From Xanthomonas sp. F10 (GTDB lineage: Bacteria; Pseudomonadota; Gammaproteobacteria; Xanthomonadales; Xanthomonadaceae), in NCBI RefSeq assembly GCF_014206815.1, contig NZ_JACHNP010000002.1:744001-808000 (forward strand): a stretch of 64,000 bases of DNA. The letters are read 5' to 3'. The notes under the pieces are model-generated. The model saw nothing but the letters and a program-made list of their open reading frames with translations. It did not search any database and had not been told where the DNA came from. Below are positions 26,306 to 35,709 of the stretch, piece by piece. How positions within the stretch are numbered: the stretch's first letter is position 1; each line of letters starts with the position of its first letter. Both the position numbers and the translations under genes were made by a program.

Positions 26306-26926
26306 CTAGACGCGAAGCCCGAGCGTGTGATGGGTTTCGTTGAGGCGATGCAGGGTGAAGTTGCCTTCCTCGATCGCGATTTCATTCACGCAACACGGCT
26401 CCTGCTTGATGCGCCAGTAGCGCGCCAGCGGCAGCCCGAGGCATTGCAGGAGGAGGACCCGGTTGATGCTGTCGTGGCCGACCAGCACGACGGTCTGGCC
26501 GCTGTGATGATGCAGGATGTTGTGCAGCACCTTCATGGCGCGAACCAGCACGTCCGCCAGCGTTTCGCCTCCTGGAATGAGTGCGAGGTCGGGCGTCTGA
26601 AACCAGGTACGCGCGCTCTCGGGCCAGCGCGCAGCCACTTCGTCGTGCGTCAGCCCCTGCCACTGGCCGTAGTCGATGTCCGACAGGTCCTGCAGGATCT
26701 TGGCCGGCACGCCGGTCGTCCGCGCGATCGCAGCACCGGTCCGTACGCACCGCGACAGTGGGCTGGTGTAGATCGCGTCCGGTGCCCAGCTTTGCGCGAC
26801 GCGCGTGGCCAGCACCGCGGCCTGCAGCTCACCAAGCGTCGATAGCGGCAGTTCCGCGCGCCCGCGGAAGCGTTCGGGTGCAATCCAGTCGACATGCCCA
26901 TGGCGGGCGAGGATCAGGGTGGTCAT
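26306..26926 (-). CDS. Histidine phosphatase (phosphoglycerate mutase-like) family protein
   Basis: The 206-residue protein opens LILARHGHVDW, the RHG motif with the phosphorylated catalytic histidine, and later shows SPLSRCVRTGAA, DIDYGQWQGLTHDEV, GGETLADV and VVLVGHDSINR with the second catalytic histidine. This is the layout of the cobC/GpmB-like branch, which removes phosphate from small metabolites. There are no cobalamin genes nearby, so the substrate is open. It is convergent with azoR. Confidence 0.92.
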   Translation of the reverse strand: MTTLILARHGHVDWIAPERFRGRAELPLSTLGELQAAVLATRVAQSWAPDAIYTSPLSRCVRTGAAIARTTGVPAKILQDLSDIDYGQWQGLTHDEVAARWPESARTWFQTPDLALIPGGETLADVLVRAMKVLHNILHHHSGQTVVLVGHDSINRVLLLQCLGLPLARYWRIKQEPCCVNEIAIEEGNFTLHRLNETHHTLGLRV

Positions 26927-27108
26927 GTCGCCTTTCTCTCATTGTCTTGTCGAACCAATGCTGAGCGGTGAGGCGGTGCCATGTCCTCGATGCGCGGTGT
27001 CTGGTCGCTGGCGCGTCGCGACCGTCGGCTGTTCGACAGCCGCTGGCCGACTGTCAAACCCGCTTCATCGACCAGCGCTAGGCTGGCCGACGCCTGAGCG
27101 TTTGCTCG

Positions 27109-29217
27109 TTGCCGGTCCTGCTTCCCGTGGTCGAACACAGCCGTCGTCGTTTCCTCGCCCGCGCGTCCCTGGCCCTGGGGGCCGGCGCGGCCATGCCGCT
27201 GTTGCCGGGCGTCATCCGCAGTGCACTGGCTGTGCCGCCGGCGCGGGTCACCGGTACGGTGCAGGACGTGCAGCACGTGGTGATCCTGATGCAGGAGAAC
27301 CGGTCCTTCGATCATTACTTCGGCTGCCTGCGCGGGGTGCGCGGCTATGGTGATCCGCGGCCGCTGCGGCTGCCCAGCGGCAAGCCTGTGTGGTACCAGC
27401 CCGAGCGCAAGGGCAGCGATCGCTATGTGCTGCCGTTCCGGCTCAACAGCCAGACCAGCAGCGCGCAGTGGATGAAGGATCTCAACCACGACTGGAAGGG
27501 CTCGCACGAAACCTGGAAACACCAAGACGCCTGGATCGCGCAGAAGAGCGCCATGAGCATGGGGCACTTCCAGCGCGAGGATCTGCCGTTCTACTACGCG
27601 CTGGCCGACGCCTTCACCATTTGCGACGGCTACCACGCCTCGCTGTTCGGCCCGACCAATCCCAACCGTATGTACATGTTCACCGGCACCAGCGGGCTGA
27701 GCGTCGGCAACGACGGCGAGCAGGCGGTGAACAACCGCGACGACGGCAACTGGACCGCGGACATGGCGCGCGACAATCCGCGCTTTCCCGGCTACACCTG
27801 GAGCACCTACTCCGAGCGCCTGCAGGCGGCCGGCGTCAGCTGGCAGGTCTATCAGGAGTTCGACAACTACGGCGACAACAGCCATCCGTACTTCGCCAAC
27901 TTTCGCAAGCTGGACCGCGCCTCGCCGCTGTACCGCCGTGGCCGCGCCATCGTGCCCGGCTCCACCGCCGACAACGCCAAGGCCTCGCGCGGCGAACATC
28001 TGGTGGCGGCGTTCGCGCGCGACGTGCGCGCCGGCACGCTGCCGCAGGTGTCGTGGATCGTGGCGCCGTACCTGCTCAGCGAGCATCCCGAGGCGACGCC
28101 GGCCTATGGCGAATCCTTGAGCGCACGCCTGCTGGAGGTGCTGGCGGCCTCGCCGGAGGTCTGGTCGAAGACGGTGTTCCTGATCAACTACGACGAGAAC
28201 GACGGCTTCTTCGACCACGTGCCGCCGGCGCTGCCGGCGATCCGGCCAGAGCTGGGCGCCAGCAACGTGGATCTGCACGGCGAGGACTATCACGGCGTGC
28301 CGGTCGGCCTGGGGCCACGGGTGCCGATGCTGGTGGTGTCGCCGTGGAGCCGCGGTGGTTGGGTGAACTCGCAGGTGTTCGACCACACCTCCGTGCTGCG
28401 CTTCCTCGAACGCCGTTTCGGCGTGATGGAGCCGAACATCAATCCCTGGCGCCGCGCCGTCGCCGGCGATCTGACCTCCACGCTGGACTTCGTCGGCCAC
28501 GATCCGGCGCCGGTGGCGTTGCCGGACACCCGCGACTACATCGCCCGCATCGACGCCACCGCGACGCTGCCGCCGCCGCAGCGTCCTGCGCAACAGGCGC
28601 TGCCGGTACAGGAGCCTGGCCAGCGCCCGGCGCGCGCGTTGCCCTACGACTTCGACGTGCGGCTGCAGGTGCAGCCGCAGGCGCGGGTCCTGCGCATGCG
28701 CAACCGCGGCGCGGCCGGCGTGGCGCTCAATGTCTATGCCGACGATGGCGTGGCCGGGCCCTGGTTCTACACGCTCGCCGCCGGCAGCGAGCTGCAGGAT
28801 GCGCGCGCGTGGCGCGGCGATGCCGCCGATGCCGGCTACGCGTTGCGCGTGCACGGGCCCAACGGGTTCCTGCGCGAGTTCCATGGCGACGGGATCGGCG
28901 ATGCCGGGCTACAGGCGGAGGCCGACTACGATGCCGCCGCGCAGTGCCTGCTGCTGTCGCTGGCCAATGCTGGCACGCAGCCGTGCGCGCTGCGCGTGCG
29001 CGACGGGTATCGCCGCGATGGCGACGCGCAGGCGCTCACGCTGGCCGCCGGCGAACGCACCCTGCTGCGCCTGCCGCTGCAGGCGCAGCACCACTGGTAC
29101 GACCTGACCATCGACAGTGCGACCTTGCCGCAATGGCGCCGGCGTCTGGCCGGACACATCGAAACCGGCCGCCCCAGCATGAGCGATCCGGCGATCGGCC
29201 GCACGGTCGACGCGTAG
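27109..29217 (+). CDS. Phosphocholine-specific phospholipase C, Tat-exported
   Basis: The protein of about 700 residues belongs to the phosphoesterase family of acid-phosphatase-like phospholipases C. The block ILMQENRSFDHYFGCLRGVRG carries the metal and nucleophile region; FLINYDENDGFFDHVPP and RVPMLVVSPWSRGGWV are further family blocks. The C-terminal third has two repeats of the DUF756 type (ALPYDFDVRLQV and a weaker second copy). The N terminus has SRRRFLARASLALGAG, a twin-arginine signal. No ATG is available: TTG 27109 or GTG 27127 are the candidate starts, the latter placing the Tat motif five residues in. It hydrolyses phosphatidylcholine or sphingomyelin outside the cytoplasm. Confidence 0.93.
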   Translation: MPVLLPVVEHSRRRFLARASLALGAGAAMPLLPGVIRSALAVPPARVTGTVQDVQHVVILMQENRSFDHYFGCLRGVRGYGDPRPLRLPSGKPVWYQPERKGSDRYVLPFRLNSQTSSAQWMKDLNHDWKGSHETWKHQDAWIAQKSAMSMGHFQREDLPFYYALADAFTICDGYHASLFGPTNPNRMYMFTGTSGLSVGNDGEQAVNNRDDGNWTADMARDNPRFPGYTWSTYSERLQAAGVSWQVYQEFDNYGDNSHPYFANFRKLDRASPLYRRGRAIVPGSTADNAKASRGEHLVAAFARDVRAGTLPQVSWIVAPYLLSEHPEATPAYGESLSARLLEVLAASPEVWSKTVFLINYDENDGFFDHVPPALPAIRPELGASNVDLHGEDYHGVPVGLGPRVPMLVVSPWSRGGWVNSQVFDHTSVLRFLERRFGVMEPNINPWRRAVAGDLTSTLDFVGHDPAPVALPDTRDYIARIDATATLPPPQRPAQQALPVQEPGQRPARALPYDFDVRLQVQPQARVLRMRNRGAAGVALNVYADDGVAGPWFYTLAAGSELQDARAWRGDAADAGYALRVHGPNGFLREFHGDGIGDAGLQAEADYDAAAQCLLLSLANAGTQPCALRVRDGYRRDGDAQALTLAAGERTLLRLPLQAQHHWYDLTIDSATLPQWRRRLAGHIETGRPSMSDPAIGRTVDA

Positions 29218-29265
29218 CGGTCGCCGCCTTTCAGCGTGGGGCTTGGTTGTTGCTGGCGGTATTGG

Positions 29266-29327
29266 GTCGCGGCTGAAGCCGCTCCTACGGGCCATCCGGC
29301 TATCGTAGGAGCGGCTTCAGCCGCGAC
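29266..29327. repeat. REP-like inverted pair (GGAGCGGCTTCAGCCGC type)
   Basis: Two copies of the GGAGCGGCTTCAGCCGC palindrome lie in opposite orientation 16 bases apart (29266-29288 and 29305-29327). The pair sits between the converging phospholipase C and TonB receptor genes and can form a long hairpin. Confidence 0.85.
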
Positions 29328-29397
29328 CGCTTCGCGCGCGTGACACACCAGCCTATTCTTCGCTGGCTGATCTACAGCACTCCGCACGTTTGCATGA

Positions 29398-29437
29398 CCC
29401 AAAAACAAACGCCGCCGCTGCAGGTGCAGCGGCGGCG
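29398..29437 (-). terminator. Rho-independent terminator of the TonB receptor gene
   Basis: GCCGCCGCTGCA and TGCAGCGGCGGC form a perfect 12-base stem with a two-base loop (29411-29436). Read on the minus strand it is followed by TTTGTTTTT, so it terminates transcripts from the TonB receptor gene that ends at 29470. Confidence 0.88.
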
Positions 29438-29469
29438 CAGGGTGCCTTCACTGGCGGTGTCGCCTCGGC

Positions 29470-31779
29470 TCAGAACTTGCCGCTGAAGGTGACGAAGAAC
29501 TGGCGCGGCGCGCCGGCCATCAGCGTCTGGTTGTAGCCGTTGGGGTCGGAGACGACGTAGCCGTTGGTGCCGACGGTGGCGAAGTAGCGCTTGTCGAACA
29601 GGTTGGTGACGTTCGCGCTCAGGCCCAGGTTCTGGAACATGCCGACCTGGCCGAAGTCGTAGCCGGCGCTCAGGTCGAAGCGCCAGTAGCTGGGCACCGA
29701 CGAGTCGTTGAGGTAGCTGATGTAGCGGCGGCCGGTGTACTTGCCGTCCAGCGAGGCGTGCCAGCCGGCGTTCTCGTAGGCCAGGCTGCTGGAGAACATC
29801 CACTCGGGGATGCCGACCACGCGCTTGCCGGAGGTGGCCACCACGCCGCCGTTGAGGTAGTCGTCCTGGTAGGTCGAATCGTCATAGGACAGCGAGTTCA
29901 GCCAGCGCAGTTGTTCGATCGGACGCCAGATCACCGCCAGGTCGGCGCCCTGGCTGCGCACCGAGCCGACGTTGTTGAGTGTGGCCGAGCAGGTCTGGAT
30001 CGCGCTGCACGGCGAGGTCACCAGCAGGCGGTCGTCGAAGGTGGTGTGATACAGCGCCAGCGACGCTTCCACGCCGGCACCGCGCACGCGGTAGCCCAGT
30101 TCGTAGGTCTGCGCGGTCTCCGGCTCCAGCGAGCCCTTGATCGCATTGAATGCGGCCTGCGACTCCTGGAACGGGGTGAAGCCGAAGCCGGCCATGTTCT
30201 TGTTGTAGGAGGCGTAGACCTCCTGGTGCTCGTCGATCTTGAAGTTGGCGCCCACCTGCGGCAGCAGGTCGGAGTCGGCCTTGATTTCGCCGGCGGCGTT
30301 GGACGCGGACGGCACCTGCGACTGCGCGGTGGTGTCGACGATCAGCTTCTTGGCGCCGAAGTTCAGGGTCAGGCGCTCGTCCATCAGGCGCAGCGTGTCC
30401 TGCGCGTAGAACATGGTGGTGTCGGTGTCGTAGTGCTGGGCGAAACCACGCGCGAACAGGGTGCCGTTCTTGTTGAAGTAGTACAGATCGGTGAACGGGC
30501 CGTCGAGCAGGAAGTAGTTGCGCTCCTGCACGGTCTTGGCGTTCTGGTACCAGCCGCCGATCTCGATCTCGTTGCCGGCCACGGTGAAGTTCAGCGAGCC
30601 GGTGATGCCATGGCGGTTCAGACGGTAGTCGGTGGTGCGCATCGACAGCGGCACGCTGGCCGAGGACGCGGCGTACGGCGTGGTCCACTGGCCTTCGCCG
30701 TTGTTGTCGTGGTAGTAGCCGGTCAGGTTCAGCGTGGCGCTGCCGCCGAGGTTGAACGCGCCGCTGAGCGCGGCCAGGTTGTCGCGGCGCAGGCCGGCGC
30801 CGGAGTAGTAGGACGCATCGGCCTTGCCGTAGTCGGCGGGCAGGCCGTTGAGGCTGGCCGGATAGCTGCCCTTGCCGTTGAGCGCGTTGGCGATCTGCAC
30901 CGCGCTGTTCCAGTCCGGCATCAGGTAGTCCCAGTCCCAGCCGAGGACCCGCTGCGAGGTCAGCGACAGGTCCATGATGTCGTATTCCTTGCGGTGCGAG
31001 CTGTCCAGGTACAGGCTGACCCGGTTGCCGTCGCCCCACTGGTACAGCGCCTTGGCATTGGCCTGGTTGTACTCGTTGTTGCCGTAGCCCTTCCACTTGT
31101 CCATTTCGCCGTGCACCAGCGAGGTGTACAGCGAGAAGCCGTGGATGTCGCCGGTGTCGCCGCGCAGGTAGGTGCGGCGGGTGCTGTCGGAACCGAGGGT
31201 CTGGCTGAAGCGGATGCCGGCGTCGGTATCCGGATCGGCGGAGTAGTAGCGCACGGTGCCGCCGAGGTTGCTGCTCGACGGCGTGCCCAGGCCGCCGGCG
31301 CCCTGCGCCAGTTCCACCGAGGCCACGTTCTCGGAAATGATCGCGCGGGTCACCTGCAGGCCGTCGCTGACGCTGTAGCTCATGTTGCCCAGCGGCACGC
31401 CGTCCAGGGTGAAGCCGAGCCGGCTCTGGTCGAAGCCGTGCAGGCTGATCGCGGTGGACCATTCGTAGGCGCCGAACGGGTCGGCCGACTGGAACTGCAC
31501 GCCCGGCAGCTTGTCCAGCACCTTCAGCGCGCTGGTGCCGGGAGCGGCGATTCCGATGTCCTCACGGGTGATGCGCTGCACCTGGCGGGTGGTGCCGCTG
31601 GACACGACGGTGATCGCGTCGAGCATCGTGGCATCGTTGCCGCTCGCGCTGGCCGCCGCATCGGCGGTTGCGGTGGCGGCGGCCGGCGCGGTCTCGGCCA
31701 GCGCGGCGAAGGCCGGCAGGGCGGACGCAACGGCAAGCACCAGCGCGTGCGGGCGCAAGGATCTGGAAGTGGGGGTCAT
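29470..31779 (-). CDS. TonB-dependent outer-membrane receptor
   Basis: The 769-residue protein has a signal peptide (ending AALAETAPA), a low-complexity Ala/Thr linker, and a TonB-box-like stretch AITVVSSG. A plug domain follows (ALKVLDKLPGVQFQS, LHGFDQSRLGFTLDGVPLG, VELAQGAGGLGTPSSSNLGG). The rest is a 22-strand barrel with many aromatic residues, ending in FSGKF with the terminal phenylalanine needed for outer-membrane insertion. The NLFDKRYFA block near the end is typical. The ligand (siderophore, sugar or other) cannot be read. It is divergent from rimK across 283 bases. Confidence 0.95.
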   Translation of the reverse strand: MTPTSRSLRPHALVLAVASALPAFAALAETAPAAATATADAAASASGNDATMLDAITVVSSGTTRQVQRITREDIGIAAPGTSALKVLDKLPGVQFQSADPFGAYEWSTAISLHGFDQSRLGFTLDGVPLGNMSYSVSDGLQVTRAIISENVASVELAQGAGGLGTPSSSNLGGTVRYYSADPDTDAGIRFSQTLGSDSTRRTYLRGDTGDIHGFSLYTSLVHGEMDKWKGYGNNEYNQANAKALYQWGDGNRVSLYLDSSHRKEYDIMDLSLTSQRVLGWDWDYLMPDWNSAVQIANALNGKGSYPASLNGLPADYGKADASYYSGAGLRRDNLAALSGAFNLGGSATLNLTGYYHDNNGEGQWTTPYAASSASVPLSMRTTDYRLNRHGITGSLNFTVAGNEIEIGGWYQNAKTVQERNYFLLDGPFTDLYYFNKNGTLFARGFAQHYDTDTTMFYAQDTLRLMDERLTLNFGAKKLIVDTTAQSQVPSASNAAGEIKADSDLLPQVGANFKIDEHQEVYASYNKNMAGFGFTPFQESQAAFNAIKGSLEPETAQTYELGYRVRGAGVEASLALYHTTFDDRLLVTSPCSAIQTCSATLNNVGSVRSQGADLAVIWRPIEQLRWLNSLSYDDSTYQDDYLNGGVVATSGKRVVGIPEWMFSSSLAYENAGWHASLDGKYTGRRYISYLNDSSVPSYWRFDLSAGYDFGQVGMFQNLGLSANVTNLFDKRYFATVGTNGYVVSDPNGYNQTLMAGAPRQFFVTFSGKF

Positions 31780-32062
31780 CGAAAGTCACCAATCATGAGG
31801 GGGAGACGTGCCGGACCTGCCGCGCGGGGCGCGGGCAGCCGGTATACCGGGCCGAGACGCGGCCCGCCCGCCACGATGCAACGGTTTTGTGAACGTTTCG
31901 GGGCGGTCCGATGTCGGCTGTGGGACAGCGCGCGGACCGTGGGTGATGGCGATCACCGCGCATCCTCGGCCTGCTGTGCCGGCGGCGGCTGCGACGACGC
32001 GCGGCATCGCAGTGCCGGTGACGCGACGTATGATGCCGGGCCTGCCACCGCCGCCGCCCTCG

Positions 32063-32956
32063 ATGAAGCTCGCCATCCTGTCCCGCAACACCAAGCTGTA
32101 CTCGACCCGGCGCCTGGTCGAGGCCGGCCGCGAACGCGGGCACACGGTGCGGGTGCTGGACCCGCTGCGCTGCTACATGCGCATCGCCGCCGGCGCCTTC
32201 ACCATGCATTACAAGGGCAAGCCGATCACCGGCTACAACGCGGTGATCCCGCGCATCGGCAACTCGGTCACCCGCTACGGCACCGCGGTGCTGCGCCAAC
32301 TGGAAATGATGGGCGTCTGTACGCCCAATCCCTCCGACGCCATCCTGCGCGCCCGCGACAAGCTGCGTGCACACCAGTTGCTGGCGGCCAAGGGCATCGA
32401 CATGCCGATGACCGTGTTCGGCGACAACCCGGACGACACCGGCGACCTGCTGTCCATGCTCGGCCCGCCACCGCATGTGGTGAAGTTGAACGAAGGAACC
32501 CAGGGCACCGGGGTGATCCTGACCGAGAAGGCCAGCGCCTCGCGCGGCGTGGTGGAGGCACTGCGCGGGCTGTATGCCAACTTCCTGGTGCAGGAATTCA
32601 TCGGCGAGGCCGAGGGCGCCGACCTGCGCTGCTTCGTGGTCGGCAACCAAGTGGTGGCGGCGATGCGCCGCACCGCGCCGGAGGGCGACTTCCGCTCCAA
32701 CCTGCATCTGGGCGGCACCGCCGAGCGCACCACGGCCAGCCGCGGCGAACAGGAGGTGGCGGTCCGCTCGGCCAAGGCGCTGGGACTGGGCGTGGCCGGC
32801 GTCGACCTGATTCGCTCCAGGCGGGGCCCGCTGGTGCTGGAGGTCAACTCCACGCCGGGTCTGGAAGGCATCGAGACGGTCTGCGGACTGGATATCGCCG
32901 GCAAGGTCATCGAACACCTCGAAGCTTGCCTGAAGCGAAAGAAATCAGCGGGTTAG
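32063..32956 (+). CDS. rimK: Ribosomal protein S6 L-glutamate ligase RimK
   Basis: RimK adds glutamate residues to the C terminus of ribosomal protein S6. The 297-residue ATP-grasp protein starts [20 protein letters not shown] and shows the family blocks [52 protein letters not shown] (nucleotide loop), [18 protein letters not shown] and [17 protein letters not shown] (metal ligands). ATG 32063 is chosen because the family begins there; the frame is open upstream to 31808. A terminator follows about 120 bases downstream. Confidence 0.96.
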   Translation: MKLAILSRNTKLYSTRRLVEAGRERGHTVRVLDPLRCYMRIAAGAFTMHYKGKPITGYNAVIPRIGNSVTRYGTAVLRQLEMMGVCTPNPSDAILRARDKLRAHQLLAAKGIDMPMTVFGDNPDDTGDLLSMLGPPPHVVKLNEGTQGTGVILTEKASASRGVVEALRGLYANFLVQEFIGEAEGADLRCFVVGNQVVAAMRRTAPEGDFRSNLHLGGTAERTTASRGEQEVAVRSAKALGLGVAGVDLIRSRRGPLVLEVNSTPGLEGIETVCGLDIAGKVIEHLEACLKRKKSAG

Positions 32957-33076
32957 CGGAATCTGTGGCCACGGGTTCTGGCTTAACACCGGTTTAATTC
33001 CGCACTGCGTAAGCTTCTTCGGACCGCAGCTCTGCCCTCCTCAGCAGGAACGGTAATCGGGATAGAAAACTTTCGG

Positions 33077-33106
33077 CCCAGGCAGTCTCGCTGCCTGGGT
33101 CTTTTT
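33077..33106 (+). terminator. Strong rho-independent terminator
   Basis: CCCAGGCAG and CTGCCTGGG form a perfect nine-base stem with the loop TCTCG, followed by TCTTTTT. It lies 120 bases beyond the rimK stop, so it ends either a long rimK 3' untranslated region or a separate small transcript starting near 32990-33040. Confidence 0.9.
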
Positions 33107-33149
33107 GTTGGGAACGTGGCGGAGCGGGCTATGTCGGGCGTGTGCTTGC

Positions 33150-33178
33150 GGCAATGTTTCGGCGAAAGCTACATTGCC
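33150..33178. repeat. Perfect inverted repeat GGCAATGT / ACATTGCC
   Basis: Eight-base arms GGCAATGT (33150-33157) and ACATTGCC (33171-33178) are separated by 13 bases, which themselves contain TTC...GAA. This could be an operator or an RNA hairpin; no T-run follows, so it is not a terminator. Confidence 0.6.
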
Positions 33179-33589
33179 AGGCACTACATGCGGCAGGGAG
33201 CGATGCGGGGACGTGCGTGAAAGCAAGGAGCCAAGGTGAGGCGCCCATGAACGTGAAGAAAGTGTTCGCGCGGCAACTCAGTACAATCCGCCAGCGATCG
33301 AGACGGTACAAACGTTCGCAGAGAGTAGGCGATCGTGTCTGGGCGCAAGCTTGCGACCGCTGGGCGTGATGTTCGCGCCCCTGCAGAGCGCTCTGCGCCG
33401 ATGTAAGAACTAATCGGGGTGAGGCGCTGTCTGACGCAGCGAACCGCCAGGTGGGCCGCGAGGCGAGGCGTCGCTGAGCATTCACCAAAATGCATTGCAG
33501 GACCGTGGCGGCATATCGTCATGGACAACGAGGAGGCGCGGTATCGATATGGCGCCCTCCACTGGCAAGTAGTACGACTGACGGGGTAA

Positions 33590-34273
33590 ATGTTGGTGCG
33601 AATTCTAGTGATCGAAGACAACAGCGACATCGCTGCCAATCTGGGCGACTACCTCGAGGATCGTGGCCATACCGTCGATTTCGCCGCCGATGGTGTCACT
33701 GGTCTGCACCTGGCGGTGGTGCACGAGTTCGACGCGATCGTGCTCGACCTCAACCTGCCGGGCATGGACGGCATCGAGGTTTGCCGCAAGCTGCGCAACG
33801 AGGCGCGCAAGCAGACCCCGGTGCTGATGCTCACCGCGCGCGACTCGCTGGACAACAAGCTGGCCGGCTTCGATTCCGGTGCCGACGACTATCTGATCAA
33901 GCCGTTCGCGCTGCAGGAAGTGGAAGTGCGGCTCAACGCGCTGTCGCGTCGCGGCAAGGGCGTGCACACCCGGGTGCTGGAGACCGGCGACCTGGAATAC
34001 AACCTGGATACGCTGGAAGTGCGCCGCCAGGGCAAGCTGCTGCAGCTCAATCCCACCGCGCTGAAGATCCTGCAGGCGCTGATGGAGGCCGCTCCGGCGG
34101 TGGTGACCCGGCAGGAGCTGGAGACTCGCGTGTGGGGCGAGGAGTTGCCCGACTCCGATTCGCTGCGCGTGCATATCCACGGCCTGCGCGCGGTGGTGGA
34201 CAAGCCGTTCGACGTGCCGATGATCCAGACCCGCCACGGCATCGGCTACCGCATCGCCGCGCCCGATGCCTGA
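33590..34273 (+). CDS. OmpR/PhoB-type response regulator
   Basis: The 227-residue protein has a receiver domain (RILVIEDNSDI with the acidic pair, phospho-acceptor Asp53 in VLDLNLPGMDG, LTARDS, and KPFAL with the conserved lysine) and a C-terminal winged-helix DNA-binding domain (LNPTALKILQALM, SDSLRVHIHGLRAVV, TRHGIGYRI). It overlaps the histidine kinase gene by eight bases, so both form one operon. The regulon is not visible. I do not assign a specific Xanthomonas name. Confidence 0.95.
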   Translation: MLVRILVIEDNSDIAANLGDYLEDRGHTVDFAADGVTGLHLAVVHEFDAIVLDLNLPGMDGIEVCRKLRNEARKQTPVLMLTARDSLDNKLAGFDSGADDYLIKPFALQEVEVRLNALSRRGKGVHTRVLETGDLEYNLDTLEVRRQGKLLQLNPTALKILQALMEAAPAVVTRQELETRVWGEELPDSDSLRVHIHGLRAVVDKPFDVPMIQTRHGIGYRIAAPDA

Positions 34274-35600
34274 AGCGCCGGCGTTGCCGCGGGTCGTGCG
34301 GCGGCGCGGGCGCTACCGCCGCCGTCTCCGCAGCCGCATCATCCTCTCGTTCGTGCTGTTGGGCTTCGGCCTGACCGCGCTGTTCGCGTTCGCCACCAAC
34401 TGGGCGCGCGCGCGCGTGGAGAACCAGCTGGTCGAGGACGTGATGAACCGCAACCTGGAAGCGTCCTGGCGCAGCTACGTGGCCAGCGGTGGGCGCAACC
34501 TGGCGATCCCGGTCCAGCAGATGAAGGGCTTCGTCTATCGCCCCGACAAGCTGGATGGCCTGCGTCGCGATTTCCCGGAATGGGAGCGTCTGAGCGACGG
34601 CATCCACATGATGTCGGGTACCGACGCCGATGGCAAAGCGTTCGCCTACAAGGTCGGTGTCCGCAAGACCCCGGACGCGTGGTTCTTCATGGCCTACGAC
34701 CTGACCCAGACCATGCAGGGCGAGGTGCAGCTCAAGCGCACCCTGATCCTGTCGGTGCTGGTGTTCAGCGCGTTGTCGCTGGTGATCGGCTGGTGGTCGG
34801 CGTCGCGGGTGATGCGGCCGGTGTCGGACCTGGCCGCGCGCCTGCGCGCCTATCGCGGCAGCAGCGATCCCAAGCCGTTGGCGCCGCACTTTCCCGACGA
34901 CGAGGTCGGCCAGCTGGCCGAGGCGCTGGACGACTACTCGGCGCGGCTCACCGAAGTGGTGCAGCGCGACCGCGAGTTCAACGCCGACGTCAGCCATGAG
35001 TTGCGTACGCCGCTGGCGGTGATCCGCGGCGCGACCGAGCTGCTGCTGACCCGGCCCAATCTCGACGAGAAGGTGCTGCAGCGCCTGCAGCGCATCCAGC
35101 GTGCCGAACAGCAGTGCAGCGATCTGATCGGGTCGCTGCTGCTGCTGTCGCGCAACGAGCGCGGGCAGGGCCACAGCAACGTTGCCAAGGTCGCCGAGCA
35201 ACTGATCGAATCGCATCGCGCACAGCTGGGCGGCAAGCCCTTGCAGCTGCTGCTGGAGGGCGAGCGCAACCTGACCATCGATGCGCCGGAAGCGGCGCTG
35301 TCGGTGGCGCTGGGCAATCTAATCGGCAATGCGGTCAAGTACACCCAGGAAGGGCAGGTGGTGGTGCGGGTGCTGAGCGACGCGGTGCAGGTGATCGACT
35401 CGGGCCCGGGCCTGAGCGAGGAGGACGCGGCCAAGCTGTTCCAGCGCGGCTACCGCGGCACCCATGCCGGCCATTCGCAGGGCGGCGGCATCGGCCTGTC
35501 GATCGTCAGCCGGCTCTGCGACCTCTACGGCTGGCAGGTCAACGTCCGTCCGGGCGCGACCAAGGGCGTGGTGGCGACGCTGTGGTTCAAGCCGGCGTGA
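34266..35600 (+). CDS. Sensor histidine kinase, partner of the upstream regulator
   Basis: The 444-residue protein has a basic cytoplasmic start, a first membrane helix (about 24-45), a periplasmic sensor of about 110 residues, a second helix (about 160-180), a HAMP-like linker, and then the kinase core. The H-box DVSHELRTPL has the phosphorylated His244; the N-box is NLIGNAVKY, the G1 box DSGPGL and the G2 box GGGIGLSIV. The periplasmic part has no domain that I recognise. Its product should phosphorylate the response regulator encoded just upstream. Confidence 0.95.
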   Translation: MPEAPALPRVVRRRGRYRRRLRSRIILSFVLLGFGLTALFAFATNWARARVENQLVEDVMNRNLEASWRSYVASGGRNLAIPVQQMKGFVYRPDKLDGLRRDFPEWERLSDGIHMMSGTDADGKAFAYKVGVRKTPDAWFFMAYDLTQTMQGEVQLKRTLILSVLVFSALSLVIGWWSASRVMRPVSDLAARLRAYRGSSDPKPLAPHFPDDEVGQLAEALDDYSARLTEVVQRDREFNADVSHELRTPLAVIRGATELLLTRPNLDEKVLQRLQRIQRAEQQCSDLIGSLLLLSRNERGQGHSNVAKVAEQLIESHRAQLGGKPLQLLLEGERNLTIDAPEAALSVALGNLIGNAVKYTQEGQVVVRVLSDAVQVIDSGPGLSEEDAAKLFQRGYRGTHAGHSQGGGIGLSIVSRLCDLYGWQVNVRPGATKGVVATLWFKPA

Positions 35601-35627
35601 GGCTGGCGACGACGCTTCGTCCATCTC

Positions 35628-35650
35628 GTAGGAGCGGCTTCAGCCGCGAC
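35628..35650. repeat. REP-like single copy (GGAGCGGCTTCAGCCGC type)
   Basis: One copy of the palindrome lies 28 bases past the histidine kinase stop, between it and the converging coaE gene. No partner copy is nearby. Confidence 0.8.
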
Positions 35651-35709
35651 CGGGCGTTCCCGGTAAAGATTGAACGCAGCTGATCCCAAAAGGGAACAAG
35701 GGTGACTAC

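Larger units (their letters stand above)
32957..33589. other. 633-base gap between rimK and the two-component system
   Basis: This is the longest gene-free stretch of the window. It holds a strong terminator (33077-33106), a separate perfect inverted repeat (33150-33178), and AT-richer sequence. A short open frame with ATG 33247 (40 codons, Lys/Arg-rich) follows an AAGGAG-like stretch but is not convincing. A small RNA ending at the terminator is possible. Confidence 0.5.

Noticed and set aside
33247-33369. A 40-codon Lys/Arg-rich frame in the gap after rimK.
   Set aside because: The ribosome site is poorly spaced, there is no domain, and composition looks random; it was left as part of the gap description.
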